Positions 1-11,623 are shown, counted from the first letter of the stretch. The stretch: DNA of 64,000 bases from Apostichopus japonicus (GCF_037975245.1 NC_092572.1:4317501-4381500); one strand, 5' to 3'. Numbers and translations are program-made. Notes: generated from the letters alone by a model not told the origin.

Positions 1-983
1 ACTTTGAAATTATGCAATTTGTCGCCACCGTGACATACTTTTTTTTTTTGGAGGTCTGATTTCTCAGCAAAAAGTAATTTGTAGAAGAGGTCGAACAACA
101 ACATACTAAAATATATGGTGATTTGATATGGAATGATCCTTACGTGACCTGTCCTTGTTTCTGCTATTACTATATATATTTGTTTATAGGCATATACACT
201 ATATTGTTCTTCATATCATTGTTACTACACTACTGACTTGAAGATATAAATACTCTCAAATGAAAGTGAATATGTTTTCAAATAAAGTATCTTATAAGAT
301 TGCTAGCGTGACAAATCTATCTAGGCATGAATATAATTCCCACAGCCGGGTGTCAAACATCCACTAATCCACCAAAATCCCACATCCATAATTTTGAAAA
401 TATGCCGCTTTTTTTGGACAATCACATTGAAGTTAGACTTAATGAGAAATATTTTCCCAAGCTTAAAAGCCTTGGTAGTATTCAATTGCCGCAGGTCTAT
501 CATCGTTTAATTTATCTCATAACACCGTCCTGGGATTTTTCTTCATTACAACCTCATTATCCGAGCTAACCGAGCAGATCTTTGAGTTAAATTATAGTAG
601 CAATCAAAATGTGTTTTGTGTGCATCGTGCTATCACTGCATTTGCTTATTAGAATATAGTATATCATATGTATATATTTATATGTATCAAATAGCGGTCT
701 GCTGGGTCTGGTTTTCTCTATTGTGTGTTTGTTTATACGTTGAAATGAAATATTACCAGACTGCTCAACCCAAATGACCAAATATCAAAGTACGAAGACC
801 CCACCCAGTAAATCAATTGAATTTACAAGGACGTCGTGAATCACAGCTGTATATAGAGTTTATGCAATTGTAAACGACGCCACTGCTTCATAAAATCTCT
901 GATTTGTGAATCCAACAGAGAATGATTGGTGAATCTTAACTGTTTGCTGACTTGTGGTGGAAGAGTGGGTGAGGGTGAAGTGT
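1..983. other. No recognised gene or repeat
   Basis: AT-rich sequence in which I see no convincing exon, repeat array or transposon end. The short open frames on both strands lack coding character and splice context. Confidence 0.5.
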
Positions 984-1948
984 GGTGGAAGCAGGGCCGT
1001 CTTAAGAGATCACCGGGCCCGGCAATGGAGCGGGGCCCCTCAATCAAGTGAGTTCGAAAAAAAGTTGCGTGAAAACTTGACATCCTTGACAATCGCTCAA
1101 GCATAGACATGCCTGCATTTATCACCCCTCTCTATGTCGCGCATAAAGCATAAAACTTTAGCTGAATAACATACGTGATATATCTAAAAGCTGAAATACA
1201 TTATAGAAGAGTAATCTTCCAGTTGCCCTCCATCCCTTCCCTAACAATACTGGACTCAACATTTGTAACAACCTTGTGTTAAGTCTTTCAACTGGGGAAA
1301 CTAACGGAACTTGCGGCATTTCTTGATCGTAAACTGTTGTATGATTGGCTGAAAGTCAATCTTTTTGAGGATGTCGCTTTCTATGCACACGAGAGAGAGC
1401 CTATTAAATTGCCGTTGCCCCATTCTGTTCCGGGGATTATTCTTGATTTGTTTTAACCTTGAAAATGAACGTTCCCAAGTACAACTTGTAACCATCATGC
1501 ATTGAAATGAAGGGGGGGGGTGTAGGCGGTTTTACACTATCTAACGCAACGTAGTCGCCAAGAACCTGAAGTATTTTTAAGGGAGGGCCCGAGGAACATG
1601 AACTTATAGCATGCTCCTCATGGTGAAACATAATTGCACCTATTAGGTGAATTGAGTGTACTATAGCGTACGTTCTTATGACCAGCTATGACCAATTGGT
1701 GTTGTAAGCCTTCTGGCATTGTATATTGCCAACTCAGATTCGAATATTTAATGTCAAACTCTCAAGTGTTTCACCAACTCTCGTCACAAGTTGTCAAGTA
1801 TCGAATTCAATCAGGCATAATGGCCTATTCAATAAGTTTTCCTCCCAGATTAAGACATGGGGTTACTACGATTGCGGGGCCCCTGGCATCGCGGGGCCCT
1901 GGGCCAGGGCCCAGTGGGCCCATGCGTTAAGACGGCCCTGGGTGGAAG
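984..1948 (-). mobile_element. hAT DNA transposon, internally deleted, with TSD
   Basis: The ends are a perfect 14-bp inverted repeat: CAGGGCCGTCTTAA at 992-1005 and its reverse complement at 1927-1940. Both are flanked by an identical 8-bp duplication, GGTGGAAG, at 984-991 and 1941-1948. An 8-bp TSD with CAG...CTG ends is diagnostic of the hAT superfamily. The body is 949 bp and holds only the 3' part of a transposase on the minus strand. GGGCCC-rich subterminal tracts lie inside both ends. Confidence 0.92.
1301..1631 (-). pseudogene. hAT transposase C-terminal fragment (dimerisation region)
   Basis: The minus-strand frame ending at 1301 contains a block around ERSFSRLKQIKN followed by RLSLVCIES. 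This resembles the conserved C-terminal dimerisation segment of hAT transposases (an ERxFS.LK core followed by a helix with L.L..IE). An overlapping frame at 1437-1631 carries ILQVLGDYVALDSV, which looks like the preceding part of the same protein in another frame, so at least one frameshift separates them. The catalytic DDE core and the BED finger are missing. The fragment lies inside the hAT element at 992-1940 and is dead coding material. Confidence 0.7.
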
Positions 1949-2401
1949 GGTAGTTGTTGGTGGGGTGTGACTGTGAGCCTAGTGGTGAGTACGATTGGAC
2001 AGAAGCATGGTTATGTTATATAGCCCCGTGTGTTCCTATGGTTACCTACACTGCGATATAACAGTTTTCTGCATTAAAAAACGGGGTATATTATTTTTTT
2101 TTAAATGGCTCATTAAAATTGAATTATGCGTACACACCACTAAATTTGAATTGTTTAGGTAAGCAATGCAATATAAGCATATTTCGATATAACCTATACC
2201 GCAATCCCTCGAACTCAATGACAGTGACAGCTTGTCAAAATGTGACGTCACATGGTCACTAGGAGGTGAAACTATTATGTTTCTCTCTCTGTATTCCTGG
2301 ACATATTTTCATGGTGGAGTAACTATATTGTTAATTAATGAAGAAAAGTTGTTGTGGTATAAGAAACTGACAGATGTGTAGTACGATACCAGTTAAAAAG
2401 T
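1949..2401. other. No recognised feature
   Basis: Unique-looking sequence between the hAT element and the 19-bp minisatellite. I see no coding or repeat signal. Confidence 0.4.
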
Positions 2402-3680
2402 AAAAATGGTAGTGATATAGGGAAATGGCAGTGATATGGGGAATGACAGTGATATAGGGAAATGGCAGTGGTATAGGGAAATGGCAGTGATATAGGGAAA
2501 TGACAGTGATATGTGGAAATGACAGTGATATAGGGAAACGGCAGTGATATAGAAAAATGGCAGTGATATAGGGAAATGGCAGTGATATGTGGAAATGACA
2601 GTGATATAGGGAAACGGCAGTGATATAGAAATGACAGTGTATTAGGGAAACGGCAGTGATGTAAGGACAGAGCAGTGATGTAAGGAAAGGCAGTGATATA
2701 GGAAAATGACAGTGATATAGGGAAACGGCAGTGATATAGGGAAATGGCAGTGATATAGAAAAAAGGCAGTGATGTAAGGACAGAGCAGTGATATAAGAAA
2801 AGGCAGTGATATAGGGAAATGACAGTGATATTGGGAAATGGCAGTGGTATGTGGTGATGGCAGTGATATAGAGAAATGACAGTGATATTGGAAAATGGCA
2901 GTAATATAGAGAAATGGCAGTGATATAGGGAAATGGCAGTGATATAGAGAAATGGCAGTGGTATAGGGAAATGGCAGTGATATAGGGAATTGGCAGTGGT
3001 ATAGGGAAATGGCAGTGGTATAGGGAAAGGGCAGTTATATAGGAAAATGGCAGTGATATAGAGAAATGGCAGTGATATGGGGAATTGCAGTAATATAGGA
3101 AAATGGTAGTGATATAGGGAAATGGCAGTGATATAGAGAAATGGTAGTGATATAGGTAAAGGGCAGTGATATAGGAAAAAGGCAGTGATGTTGGGAAATG
3201 GCAGTGATATGTGGAGATGGCAGTGGTACAGGGAAATGGCAGTGATATGGGGAAATGTCAGTGGTAAAGGGACAGTGATATGGGGAAATGGCAGTGGTAT
3301 AGGGAAATGGCAGTGATATGGGGAATTGGCAGTGATATAGGGAAATGGCAGTGATATGGGGAAATGGCAGTGGTACAGGGAAATGGCAGTGATATAGAGA
3401 TATGGCAGTGGTATAGAAAATTGGCAGTGATAAAGGGAAATGGCAGTGATATGGGGAAATGGCAGTGATATGGGGAAATGACAGTGGTATGGGGAAACGG
3501 CAGTGGTACAGGGAAATGACAGTGGTATAGGGAAATGGCAGTGATATAGGGAAATGGCAGTGATATAGGGAAATGGCAGTGGTATAGGGAAATGGCAGTG
3601 ATATGGGGAAATGGCAGTGGTATAGGAAAATGGCAGTGGGGTAGGGAAATGGCAGTTGTATAGGGAAATGGCAGGGATAT
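2402..3680. repeat. 19-bp minisatellite, about 67 copies
   Basis: Tandem copies of a 19-bp unit (plus-strand core GGCAGTGATATAGGGAAAT) with point variants such as GTGGTATAGGG, GTGATATGGGG and a few truncated copies. The unit length is 1 modulo 3 and the minus strand lacks stops in all three frames, which creates open frames of up to 462 codons with a Tyr-His-Cys-His-Phe-Pro periodicity. I regard these as artefacts of the repeat. Confidence 0.95.
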
Positions 3681-5840
3681 GGGAATAACATATAACATTG
3701 TTAATTCTAGGCAATATATCCACACTAAAAACAACAATTTATATAACTTAATGACTGGTTTGTTGGTGCCCATCCCTAGACTTGTTCAAGCATTCAGTCC
3801 TATATGTCACTTAATATCCATGTCACGATAAAACTGGAAACGTTCCCATCGCTGTAGCATGTTCCATATGAATAGCAATCTCTGATGCATGAACATAATT
3901 AAAACGATAATGGTCCAGTCTGTGGCTCCTTTTGTAAATTAAAACAACAATAAGATCCCTTCATTATAACCTTTGTTTTAGTTGTTGTCGTCATGTCTTG
4001 TTAACTAATCATATAAAAAGAATCAGAATAAATCAAATATTAGTATAAACAGATGACAAGGTTAACATCACGTGTGTTGCAGTTTATGATTCTCATTCTA
4101 ATTTGCGGCTTACAGCTTACTAGATACGTGCCTTGGTTACCTTTCAATATAACGTATCCCAAATAAAATAAATTATCAAATAAACAAAATGAAACAAAGT
4201 ACACGTTACCTTGAGATTTGCATCCAAAGTAAAAAGGAAAACAGGGGATAACAGAAACAAATTCACGAAGAGAAGAAAAGAGGATAATAAATTGCATCAT
4301 TGCATCAAAATGAGGTGTTACAGGATAAAGTAATAACGAGAAATACAAACCCAAATCGATGCTGAATCGGTAATGCCGACATGTTTGTTTATAAAAAAGA
4401 AAAATATAGGAAAATAGTTCTGTGAACTAAAAAAAAAAATATCATGAAGGATTAAACAGCCGCACTGGTACTGAAAAAAAACACTTTTCGAATCGTTGCT
4501 TTTAATAAAGATTATAAGCCAGGTCTGATCCGTATACGAAACGCAGCCAAAATTTACAACGAGAAACTTAGTCTTCCCTGAATTTTGATCCAACATAAAA
4601 AGTTGTTTCTGTTCGTTTCATATGATACCATCTCTTTTAACTTTTGGGCGTCAACTTGTGAAAATAACTCATAACTCCAGTATCGGTAATTTCATCAAAA
4701 CAAGTCGAGCTACAGTTCTTTCCTCTTGATAATGTGAAGAAAAAAAATTATCTTTTTTTTTTTATTAATTTCTCACGGAAAACATTATTACATTTCATGT
4801 AGCCTTGGATGTATTGAGAAAAAAAGGCACACATATCACGTGATTTGACTGTTAAACCAACATTTAATTCACAGAGTGTCACAAGGCCAAGCCTAACGAA
4901 TCAATAATTAGAATGGGGGAAAAAAACGAGCAACCTTTTGGCTATGTATTGTTGTCGCTAATATTTTTTTCTCAGTCCGTAAATTAGATCAGGTTTTGAA
5001 TCGCTCTCTTTTATCAGAGGCATGTATGTTTTTTCATTGTTTTCGTTTAACAGAGAGCGCAACACCATTGAAACATGCGTGGATACTGCTAGGTTTGACT
5101 TGCATCATTAACATAAACGGCTGTAATAACGACTACCCACCGAGTTATCTTCCTTAGAGTTGTCGTAAATTTAGTCAGTGGTTAATATTAGAACAGGTTT
5201 TTTCTTAATTCATTGGTTTGGATATAGTTTTAGTATGATTCGATGTTAAAACAAAAATCATAAACCATAATAGTTCATTGTTGAGTTTATCATGGTCAAG
5301 ATGCAACTAAATTCATTATAAATAAGTAGAAGCGAAAATTTTTGTAAATTTCCGATTCAACTATTAGGCTGAAGTTTTCTACGTCCTTATTAAAATTGAA
5401 CAATTTAACAACATTATAAATAACTCGTTATAGTTAAAAATTCATCAATAATAATGTAATTCGTTAATGTTCATATCATAAGTTGGGTGCAACACAGAAG
5501 AAATTACTTGATGAAACTCTTGCTAATTTCTCCCAGTTTTCACTTCTAGTACTGACCGTTACTTGCTGAAATTTGCCATTATTCTCACAGTTTATTTCGA
5601 AATAAATTAATGATCTTTTCAAAACAATCTATTTAGCTCATCCTTCACTTGAGTTTTATTGGCTACCTGCACTCATACGTTGAGAATGGTGGTTTCTTGA
5701 ACTATTGCGCGTACACTTCCGACCTCCGTTGAAGTCAGAGATGTTTTTATTAACCACGTACTAATGTAATGAACTCCAACGGGTAACGTCTATATTATTC
5801 ATCGTCACTCCACACACGTGTAATACGAGAGGTAGTGTTA
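3681..5840. other. AT-rich sequence without a recognised feature
   Basis: About 2.2 kb of AT-rich DNA. Two hydrophobic minus-strand frames at 4040-4596 have no splice context or family resemblance. A short stretch near 5127-5150 (CTACCCACCGAGTTA) resembles part of the tandem duplication at 6.5 kb and may be an old diverged copy. Confidence 0.4.
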
Positions 5841-5847
5841 CTTTAGC

Positions 5848-5975
5848 TATATATATAGAACGTACGCGCTGTTACGAATTGAACAGAACTGCTTGCGCGA
5901 CGCGCAAAGAACGTATTTGGAATGATAACTTTCAGATTCTTTCAAGTTTCAACTGATTCGGATTTTTAATTAAAG
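5848..5975 (+). promoter_or_regulatory. Candidate TATA promoter and noncoding first exon
   Basis: A TATA-like run (TATATATATA, 5848-5857) is followed after about 120 bp by a strong splice donor, TAAAG|GTAAGT, with the exon ending at 5975. No upstream stop-free coding frame is needed, so this would be a 5' UTR exon starting near 5880. It would pair naturally with the acceptor-flanked exon at 7264-7357, which holds an ATG. This is inference from signals only. Confidence 0.3.
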
Positions 5976-6135
5976 GTAAGTGTAACAGACGACTTTCGTT
6001 AATATAATTTAAGTTTTCATTTTTTGGAAACGTAGTGTTTTGCTAGACGTTCAAGCCTATGTGATTGCTGGTTTATTTTTATCGATGCATTTGGGGATAT
6101 CTTGAGACAACTTTTTGTTTTTGGCTTGCTTTGAT

Positions 6136-7799
6136 TTTAGTTCACCGAAATGGCCCTAAGATTGATTTCAGAAATGAAGTCATAAAAATGTACATAAAAT
6201 TTATGGGACACAAAATTTCCCATATCGGATTTAACGGTTTGATAAACCTCAAATTAATTAACTATGACCATCGTCTTAACTAAGATAATCACATCATATA
6301 ATTCATGGTTATATTGAGGGATATTCCATTATGAAAAAATTAAATGATTGTATACAAACAACTCAGAATGTATCTTTAATCATGATTTCTATACTGAAAA
6401 TACAGAAAACATTGGATATTACAGTGTTTCGTGATGGCTTTGATATAAGTCAGCTTGTACAAATTACCATTATCATGTATTATCAATAAGGAGTCACGAA
6501 CTACCCACTGAGTTACCTCTGCTGGACTAGTCTAGAATTAGATGTGGTTAGGACGTCTGTAGTCACATATCTCAACGTAATATTGATCTCAAGTAGGGTG
6601 TGGTTGGGGGGGGGGGGGTGGGTTGGTATCCCGTTATGTATAATGATTATCACGTGGTCATCCATTAGGGACAAATGTCGCCAGTAGGTCCTTTCGTGTG
6701 ATTGTTCGAAGTTCTAGCACTGACAGTATGAGCAGTATGAATACCCTGTCTCTATCAGATAACAGGTGAGGAACTGTTCATACTGTCAGTATGAGTGCTT
6801 TGAAGCATGACATAAGAGGACAGTATAGCGTGGTACTAGCATTAGAATCAGATTACAGGTGAGGAACTGTTCACACTGTCAGTATGAGTGCTTTGGTATG
6901 GGAGGACAGTATAGAGTGGTATTAGCATAATTGCCATAATTGTTCCAACTGGGTTGCATCTTGCTTAGGGACAATGAACCAATGTTTATAAAAAAAGCTC
7001 AATATGCAGAGTGAAACAATAAGACAAATGTCTCCTGTGAATGCTTCAGTTGGCACCTGCCAGTTAGTAGAACATCAGTCCTTACGTAGTCCATTAGGTG
7101 CACTGAAACATTATAAGATCCATGTATTATAAGAAACTGTGCCGGAGTATCGAATAGGCAGATGAGGAGAGTACATTCTCGTCCACCTATATCGACGTAT
7201 CACTCCTTGTAGACGTTAACTGAAAGGAGAACAAACTAAAAACATAGTTTCTTTTCGTTTTAGTTAATCTCTGAAAAAGATCCTGCTAGGATTGAAGCGC
7301 CATGCCCCCTAACTATTACATATTCTGCTGTACTGTTAACTTTACTGTGTTGCAAAGGTGAGTTTACGGAGTATTTTTTTAAGCAAAATATGACGAAACA
7401 TAGAAGAAAGAGATTTATTTACACAGAGATTTTGTCCCATGAAGTTTTATTAATAATAATTCATAAACTGCTGAGTAATTGAAGATTGAGAAATGTAAAC
7501 CTCGAATCAGTGATGTTCTGAGAAACGACTTACGACGTCATTATTCAAATATTTTTTTGATGAAATGTTTAAATTAACGAAATTTGTCGTTACGTTCCAC
7601 GATCTGAGAATATAAAGAACAAAACTGGGGGAAGTCACATTAATGGAGTCATGTATATATTAGGGGTGTTTGGACAATAAAAAAGCAAAATAATATTTAA
7701 AAAATATTCATTTTAATAAATTTACTGATTTCGAGACAAAACTGATTTCGTGAATACTTCAAAGAAAAAAAAAGGTTCTATCATCTGGGAAAACCCCTC
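6136..7799. repeat. Tandem segmental duplication, copy A (~1.67 kb)
   Basis: Starts at TTCACCGAAATGG (6141) and ends at ATCTGGGAAAACCCC. It is matched almost base for base by copy B at 7809-9488 (offset 1673 at the start, 1690 at the end). Within it a shorter internal repeat (CAGGTGAGGAACTGTTCA... then ...GTATTAGCAT, about 90 bp) is itself present twice between 6761 and 6930. No inverted ends or TSD are visible, so unequal exchange or replication slippage is likelier than transposition. Confidence 0.9.
7264..7357 (+). CDS. Candidate exon with start codon (small peptide gene)
   Basis: Bounded by a good acceptor (polypyrimidine TTTCTTTTCGTTTTAG ending at 7263) and donor (CAAAG|GTGAGT at 7357/7358). 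An ATG at 7302 opens a frame with a hydrophobic stretch (MPPNYYIFCCTVNFTVL) and leaves the exon in phase 2. The downstream candidate exon at 14775 starts in the matching phase (AG + A, then CAA ATG). There is no family recognition. A 94-bp exon-like segment can arise by chance, so confidence is low. Confidence 0.25.
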
Positions 7800-7808
7800 A
7801 TTAGTTTT

Positions 7809-9488
7809 TTTAGTTCACCGAAATGGCACTAAGATTGATTTCAGAAATGAAATCATAAACATGTACATAAAATTTATGGGACACAAAATTTCCCATATCG
7901 GATTTAACGGTTTGATAAACCTCAAATTAATTAACTATGACCATCGTCTTAACTAATGTAATCACATCATATAATTCATGGTTATATTGAGGGATATTCC
8001 ATTATGAAAAAAATTACATGATTGTATACAAACAACTCAGAATATATCTTTATTCATGATTTCTATACTGAAAATACAGAAAACATTGGATCTTACAGTG
8101 TCTCGTGATGGCTTTGATATAAGTCAGCTTGTACAAATTACCATTATCATGTATTATCAATAAGGAGTCACGAACTACCCACTGAGTTACCTCTGCTGGA
8201 CTAGTCTAGAATTAGATGTGGTTAGGACGTCTGTAGTCACATATCTCAACGTAATATTGATCTCAAGTAGGGTGTGGTTGGGGGGGGGGTGGGTTGGTAT
8301 CCCGTTATGTATAATGATTATCACGTGGTCATCCATTAGGGACAAATGTCGCCAGTAGGTCCTTTCGTGTGATTGTTCGAAGTTCTAGCACTGACAGTAT
8401 GAGCAGTATGAATACCCTGTCTCTATCAGATAACAGGTGAGGAACTGTTCATACTGTCAGTATGAGTGCTTTGAAGCATGACATAAGAGGACAGTATAGC
8501 GTGGTACTAGCATTAGAATCAGATTACAGGTGAGGAACTGTTCACACTGTCAGTATGAGTGCTTTGGTATGGGAGGACAGTATAAAGTGGTATTAGCATA
8601 ATTGCCATAATTGTTCCAACTGGGTTGCATCTTGCTTACTATAGGGACAATGAACCAATGTTTATGAAATAACTCAATATGTAGAGTGAAACAATAAGAC
8701 AAATGTCTCCTGTGAATGCTTCAGTTGGCACACTTGCCAGTTATTAGAACATCAGTCCTTACGTAGTCCATTAGGTGCACTGAAACATTATAAGATCCAT
8801 GTATTATAAGAAACTGTGCCGGAGTATCGAATAGGCAGATGAGGAGAGTACATGAGAGTACATCCTCGTCCAACTCTATCGACGTATCGCTCCTTGTAGA
8901 CGTTAACTGAAAGGAGAACACACTAAAAACATAGTTTCTTTTCGTTTTAGTTAATCTCTGAAAAAGATCCTGCTAGGATTGAAGCGCCACGCCCCCTAAC
9001 TATTACATATTCTGCTGTAATGTTAACTTTACTGCGTCATAAAGATGGTTTTTTAGAATAATTTTGAGAGCTAATTTTTTAAGCAAAATACGACGAAACA
9101 TAGAAAAAAGGGATTTTTATTTTACACAGAGATTGTGTCCCATGAAGTTTTATTAATAACATTTCATAAACTGCTGAGTAATTGAAGTTTGAGAAATGTA
9201 AACCTCGAATCATTGATGTTCTGAGAAACGATTAATGACGTCATAATTCAAATATTTTTTTGATGAAATGTGTAAATTAACGAAATTTGTCATTACGTTC
9301 CACGACCTGAGAATATAAAGAACAAGGCTGGGGGAAGTCACATTAATGGAGTTATGAATATATTAGGGGTTTTTGGACAATAAAAAATAAAAATATTCAT
9401 TTTAATAAATTTACTGATTTCGAGACAAAACTGATTTCGTGAATACTTCAAAGAAGAAAGAAAGATTTTATCATCTGGGAAAACCCCT
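7809..9488. repeat. Tandem segmental duplication, copy B (~1.67 kb)
   Basis: Second copy of the segment at 6136-7799, separated from it by about 10 bp. It differs by scattered substitutions and small indels, for example a shorter G-run near 8280, an extra GAGAGTACAT near 8850 and altered sequence at 9040-9070. The differences destroy the ATG and splice donor of the exon candidate found in copy A. Confidence 0.9.
8951..9044 (+). pseudogene. Decayed duplicate of the candidate exon
   Basis: Copy B equivalent of 7264-7357. The acceptor (TTTCGTTTTAG) is kept, but the ATG is ACG at 8989-8991, the donor GTGAGT is replaced by ATGGTT after CATAAAG, and the frame acquires a stop (TCA TAA). If the copy A exon is real, this one cannot code for the same peptide. 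Confidence 0.25.
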
Positions 9489-9652
9489 TTCTAAACTAAA
9501 CACACGGAAAACGTGCTAGCAAGATATGTTTATGGGAGTGTGCTGACCGTTTTTACATATTAGTAAATAATTATTTGCTCCTAAAAATTCACATTATGCT
9601 TGATTTTCTTGTTGTGAGAAATGAAGGTAATCTGAGCAGACAACATGTAGGC
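9489..9652. other. Spacer without recognised feature
   Basis: Short unique sequence between the duplication and a possible MITE. Confidence 0.3.
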
Positions 9653-9818
9653 CAGGGATTTTCAACTATACTTTATACGAGGCTCACAGTAATAGGATAG
9701 GTTGGAGAGCACTTGTTCAAATATATTCAAAAACTCGCTATAGGCCGATTAAACGATTTACAGGGTTTAGGGTGCTCAGGCCTAAAGGCTTAAGGGCGCC
9801 GCCTATTGGAAAACCCTG
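9653..9818. mobile_element. Possible short hAT-like MITE
   Basis: CAGGGATTTTCAA at 9653 is mirrored by TTGGAAAACCCTG ending at 9818 (13 bp, two mismatches). The GC-rich GGGCGCCGCC just inside the right end is typical of hAT MITEs. No clean 8-bp TSD is visible, and the right end overlaps the first residues of the LINE frame, so the match could be accidental. Confidence 0.3.
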
Positions 9819-10669
9819 ACATATGTAAGATTGATAAACAGATCATTTACAATGAAAGACTTTTTAGAGCCGGTGCGTACTATGTTAGTAATTTTTTTAA
9901 TGAGGATGGTACCATACTACAGTATAGGGACTTCATGGAAAAGCACGACATTGAACATTTTTCCTATCTTAATTACTGTAGTATTGTTTCGGCAATCCCG
10001 AGGTATTGGAGAAATAATTTGGGTGATGATGCTAATTTAAATATTAATGGTCAACGTATGACAAAGTTCATATTCGCACCGAAAAGCAATAGATGTGTAT
10101 ACGAGAACTTAGTTAAAGATACGGTTACTACCCCTAGGGCAAAACTAAAATGGGAAGAAAAATATCGCACAGTCGACTGGAATTGGCAACGAATATTTTC
10201 TTTAATATATACGGCTGTCAGGGATCCCAAAATTCGGTATTTTCAGTTCCGATTCTTGCATCGAATTCTTGGTGTTAATCAGTACATGCATAGAATCGGA
10301 ATTGCTAACACCCCAACTTGTAGTTTTTGCAACAATTTTGATGAGACTCTGGAGCATTTATTTTGGTTTTGCAATTATGTTGATTCATTTTGGAAGGAAG
10401 TTGTTAGAAAATGGTGGAAATGTAGTTTTGAGCTTTCTCCCTATATTATATCTTTCGGATGTATCAATGATGAATTAAACCCGATAAATTTCTTAATTTT
10501 CAATGCCAAATATTATATTTTCTTTTGTAAGGTACAGAACAAGATTCCGACAGCTGAGGAGTTTTCAGTGAAATTTCGATTTCAATTATCAGTTGAAAAG
10601 TTTCTTCTGCAAAAAGAGAAAAAGGAGCATAAATTGATTAAGTTCGATAATTGTTTTGAAAATGTTTAG
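9806..10669 (+). CDS. 5'-truncated L1/Tx1-type LINE ORF2 C-terminus
   Basis: A 287-codon open frame with no real start codon (it opens inside LENPDICKID). It resembles the region after the reverse transcriptase in L1/Tx1-type non-LTR retrotransposons: an N-terminal ENPDICKIDKQIIYNERLF block, then FRFLHRILGVNQ, then a zinc-binding motif CSFC...HLFWFC (C-x2-C-x8-H-x4-C, near residue 172) followed by DSFWKEV. This is the zf-RVT type domain. The endonuclease and polymerase domains are absent. The frame is intact to its natural stop at 10667-10669, which suggests a fairly young, 5'-truncated insertion. I cannot name the subfamily. Confidence 0.8.
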   Translation: MENPDICKIDKQIIYNERLFRAGAYYVSNFFNEDGTILQYRDFMEKHDIEHFSYLNYCSIVSAIPRYWRNNLGDDANLNINGQRMTKFIFAPKSNRCVYENLVKDTVTTPRAKLKWEEKYRTVDWNWQRIFSLIYTAVRDPKIRYFQFRFLHRILGVNQYMHRIGIANTPTCSFCNNFDETLEHLFWFCNYVDSFWKEVVRKWWKCSFELSPYIISFGCINDELNPINFLIFNAKYYIFFCKVQNKIPTAEEFSVKFRFQLSVEKFLLQKEKKEHKLIKFDNCFENV

Positions 10670-10772
10670 GAGCATGTATTGTATTGGAGTATTATAATTT
10701 GATACAAAGGTGCTGCGACACCGTGCTGTTTTATATTGTGTTGAGAAGAGAAATAAAATACGGATGGAAAAA

Positions 10773-10830
<58 letters not shown>
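10670..10830 (+). mobile_element. LINE 3' UTR and (ATT)n tail
   Basis: A short 3' UTR follows the LINE stop codon and ends in about 20 ATT/TTA triplets (10772-10829) instead of poly(A). Simple-repeat tails are usual in several LINE clades. A mononucleotide-like shadow frame of Leu or Ile runs across the tail. No target-site duplication could be identified because the 5' end is truncated. Confidence 0.65.
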
Positions 10831-10831
<1 letters not shown>

Positions 10832-11623
10832 ATTATTTGGGTGTTGTGTCAGATTTTATATGGATACGAAATCTGAAATACGTTTAATTACGTAATCAAT
10901 AAGTTTAATTATAGATAAAACAGTAATTCTTTTAGCATAAACTATAACATTGAGACATGTGTTACCAAACGTTTGGTTTGATACATACGTCGCCATATAT
11001 AGCTAAAAAGCAAAAGTAATGTTTCTACATAAACCGGGGACCACTTTGTTACAATACATCTCTTATTGACGACGTGCTTACGTCATCACTGACAATGAGT
11101 TATACAATCAAGAAGCCTCAGTTATTTAATGTGAAACGTGAATTGATCTATACCCATTCATGCACGTTAATCATTGAGTCGCGTGTTTCTATTTCAGGAA
11201 AATTGATTTATTATTATTAAAAGACCATGTTCAAACTGTGTTTGTTTTCTCTATTCTGGTTGTTTGTTCTCTGTGGTAGGTTGTGCATCGTAGAGCTTGG
11301 TGAATCAATATAGATTTTGGTAACAAAACCGCCACAGATAATATTTGACCGGATATTCAAGTTTCAATGCAATTGTTAACCGTAACGGGTAGAATCTCTG
11401 ACAATTCGTGATTCTTTCATCTAAACAAAAACTCTCTTGCAGTATTGGTAACAATGATAAGAAAGCGTTAAATTAAATGTCGGCTCCAGGTGGCTTACAA
11501 AAATGAAGGATTTCAGATATCTTTCTTCCGTACTTCCTTCGAGAGTACAATTGCCCAGTGCTTAGAATAAGCTTATACGCAAACTAAACAAAGCTACCGG
11601 TCGTTCAAAATATTATAGGTGAA
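10831..11623. other. Mostly unannotated AT-rich stretch
   Basis: Contains only the signal-peptide exon candidate at 11198-11275. I see no other repeat or coding signal. Confidence 0.4.
11198..11275 (+). CDS. Candidate signal-peptide exon
   Basis: Preceded by an acceptor (GTTTCTATTTCAG) and closed by a donor (CTGTG|GTAGGT). The ATG at 11227 opens MFKLCLFSLFWLFVLC, a textbook signal sequence with one Lys and a long hydrophobic core, and leaves the exon in phase 1. It joins in frame to an acceptor-flanked open segment at 15102 (codon G+TT), or alternatively to 14775 (G+AC). The protein is unrecognised; the call rests on splice signals and hydrophobicity only. Confidence 0.3.

Noticed and set aside
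2335-3723. Minus-strand open frame of 462 codons
   Set aside because: It lies entirely on the 19-bp minisatellite, all three frames are open, and the residue pattern is just the repeat translated; no start, splice or domain evidence.
4040-4596. Two overlapping hydrophobic minus-strand frames (104 and 92 codons)
   Set aside because: Phe/Ile/Tyr-rich composition follows from AT richness; no splice sites, no conserved motif, and the two frames overlap out of phase.
6065-7956. Repeated 40-codon frame ending in FNGLINLKLINYDHRLN in both duplication copies
   Set aside because: The match is explained by the DNA-level tandem duplication; substitutions between copies are not biased to synonymous sites as far as I can see.
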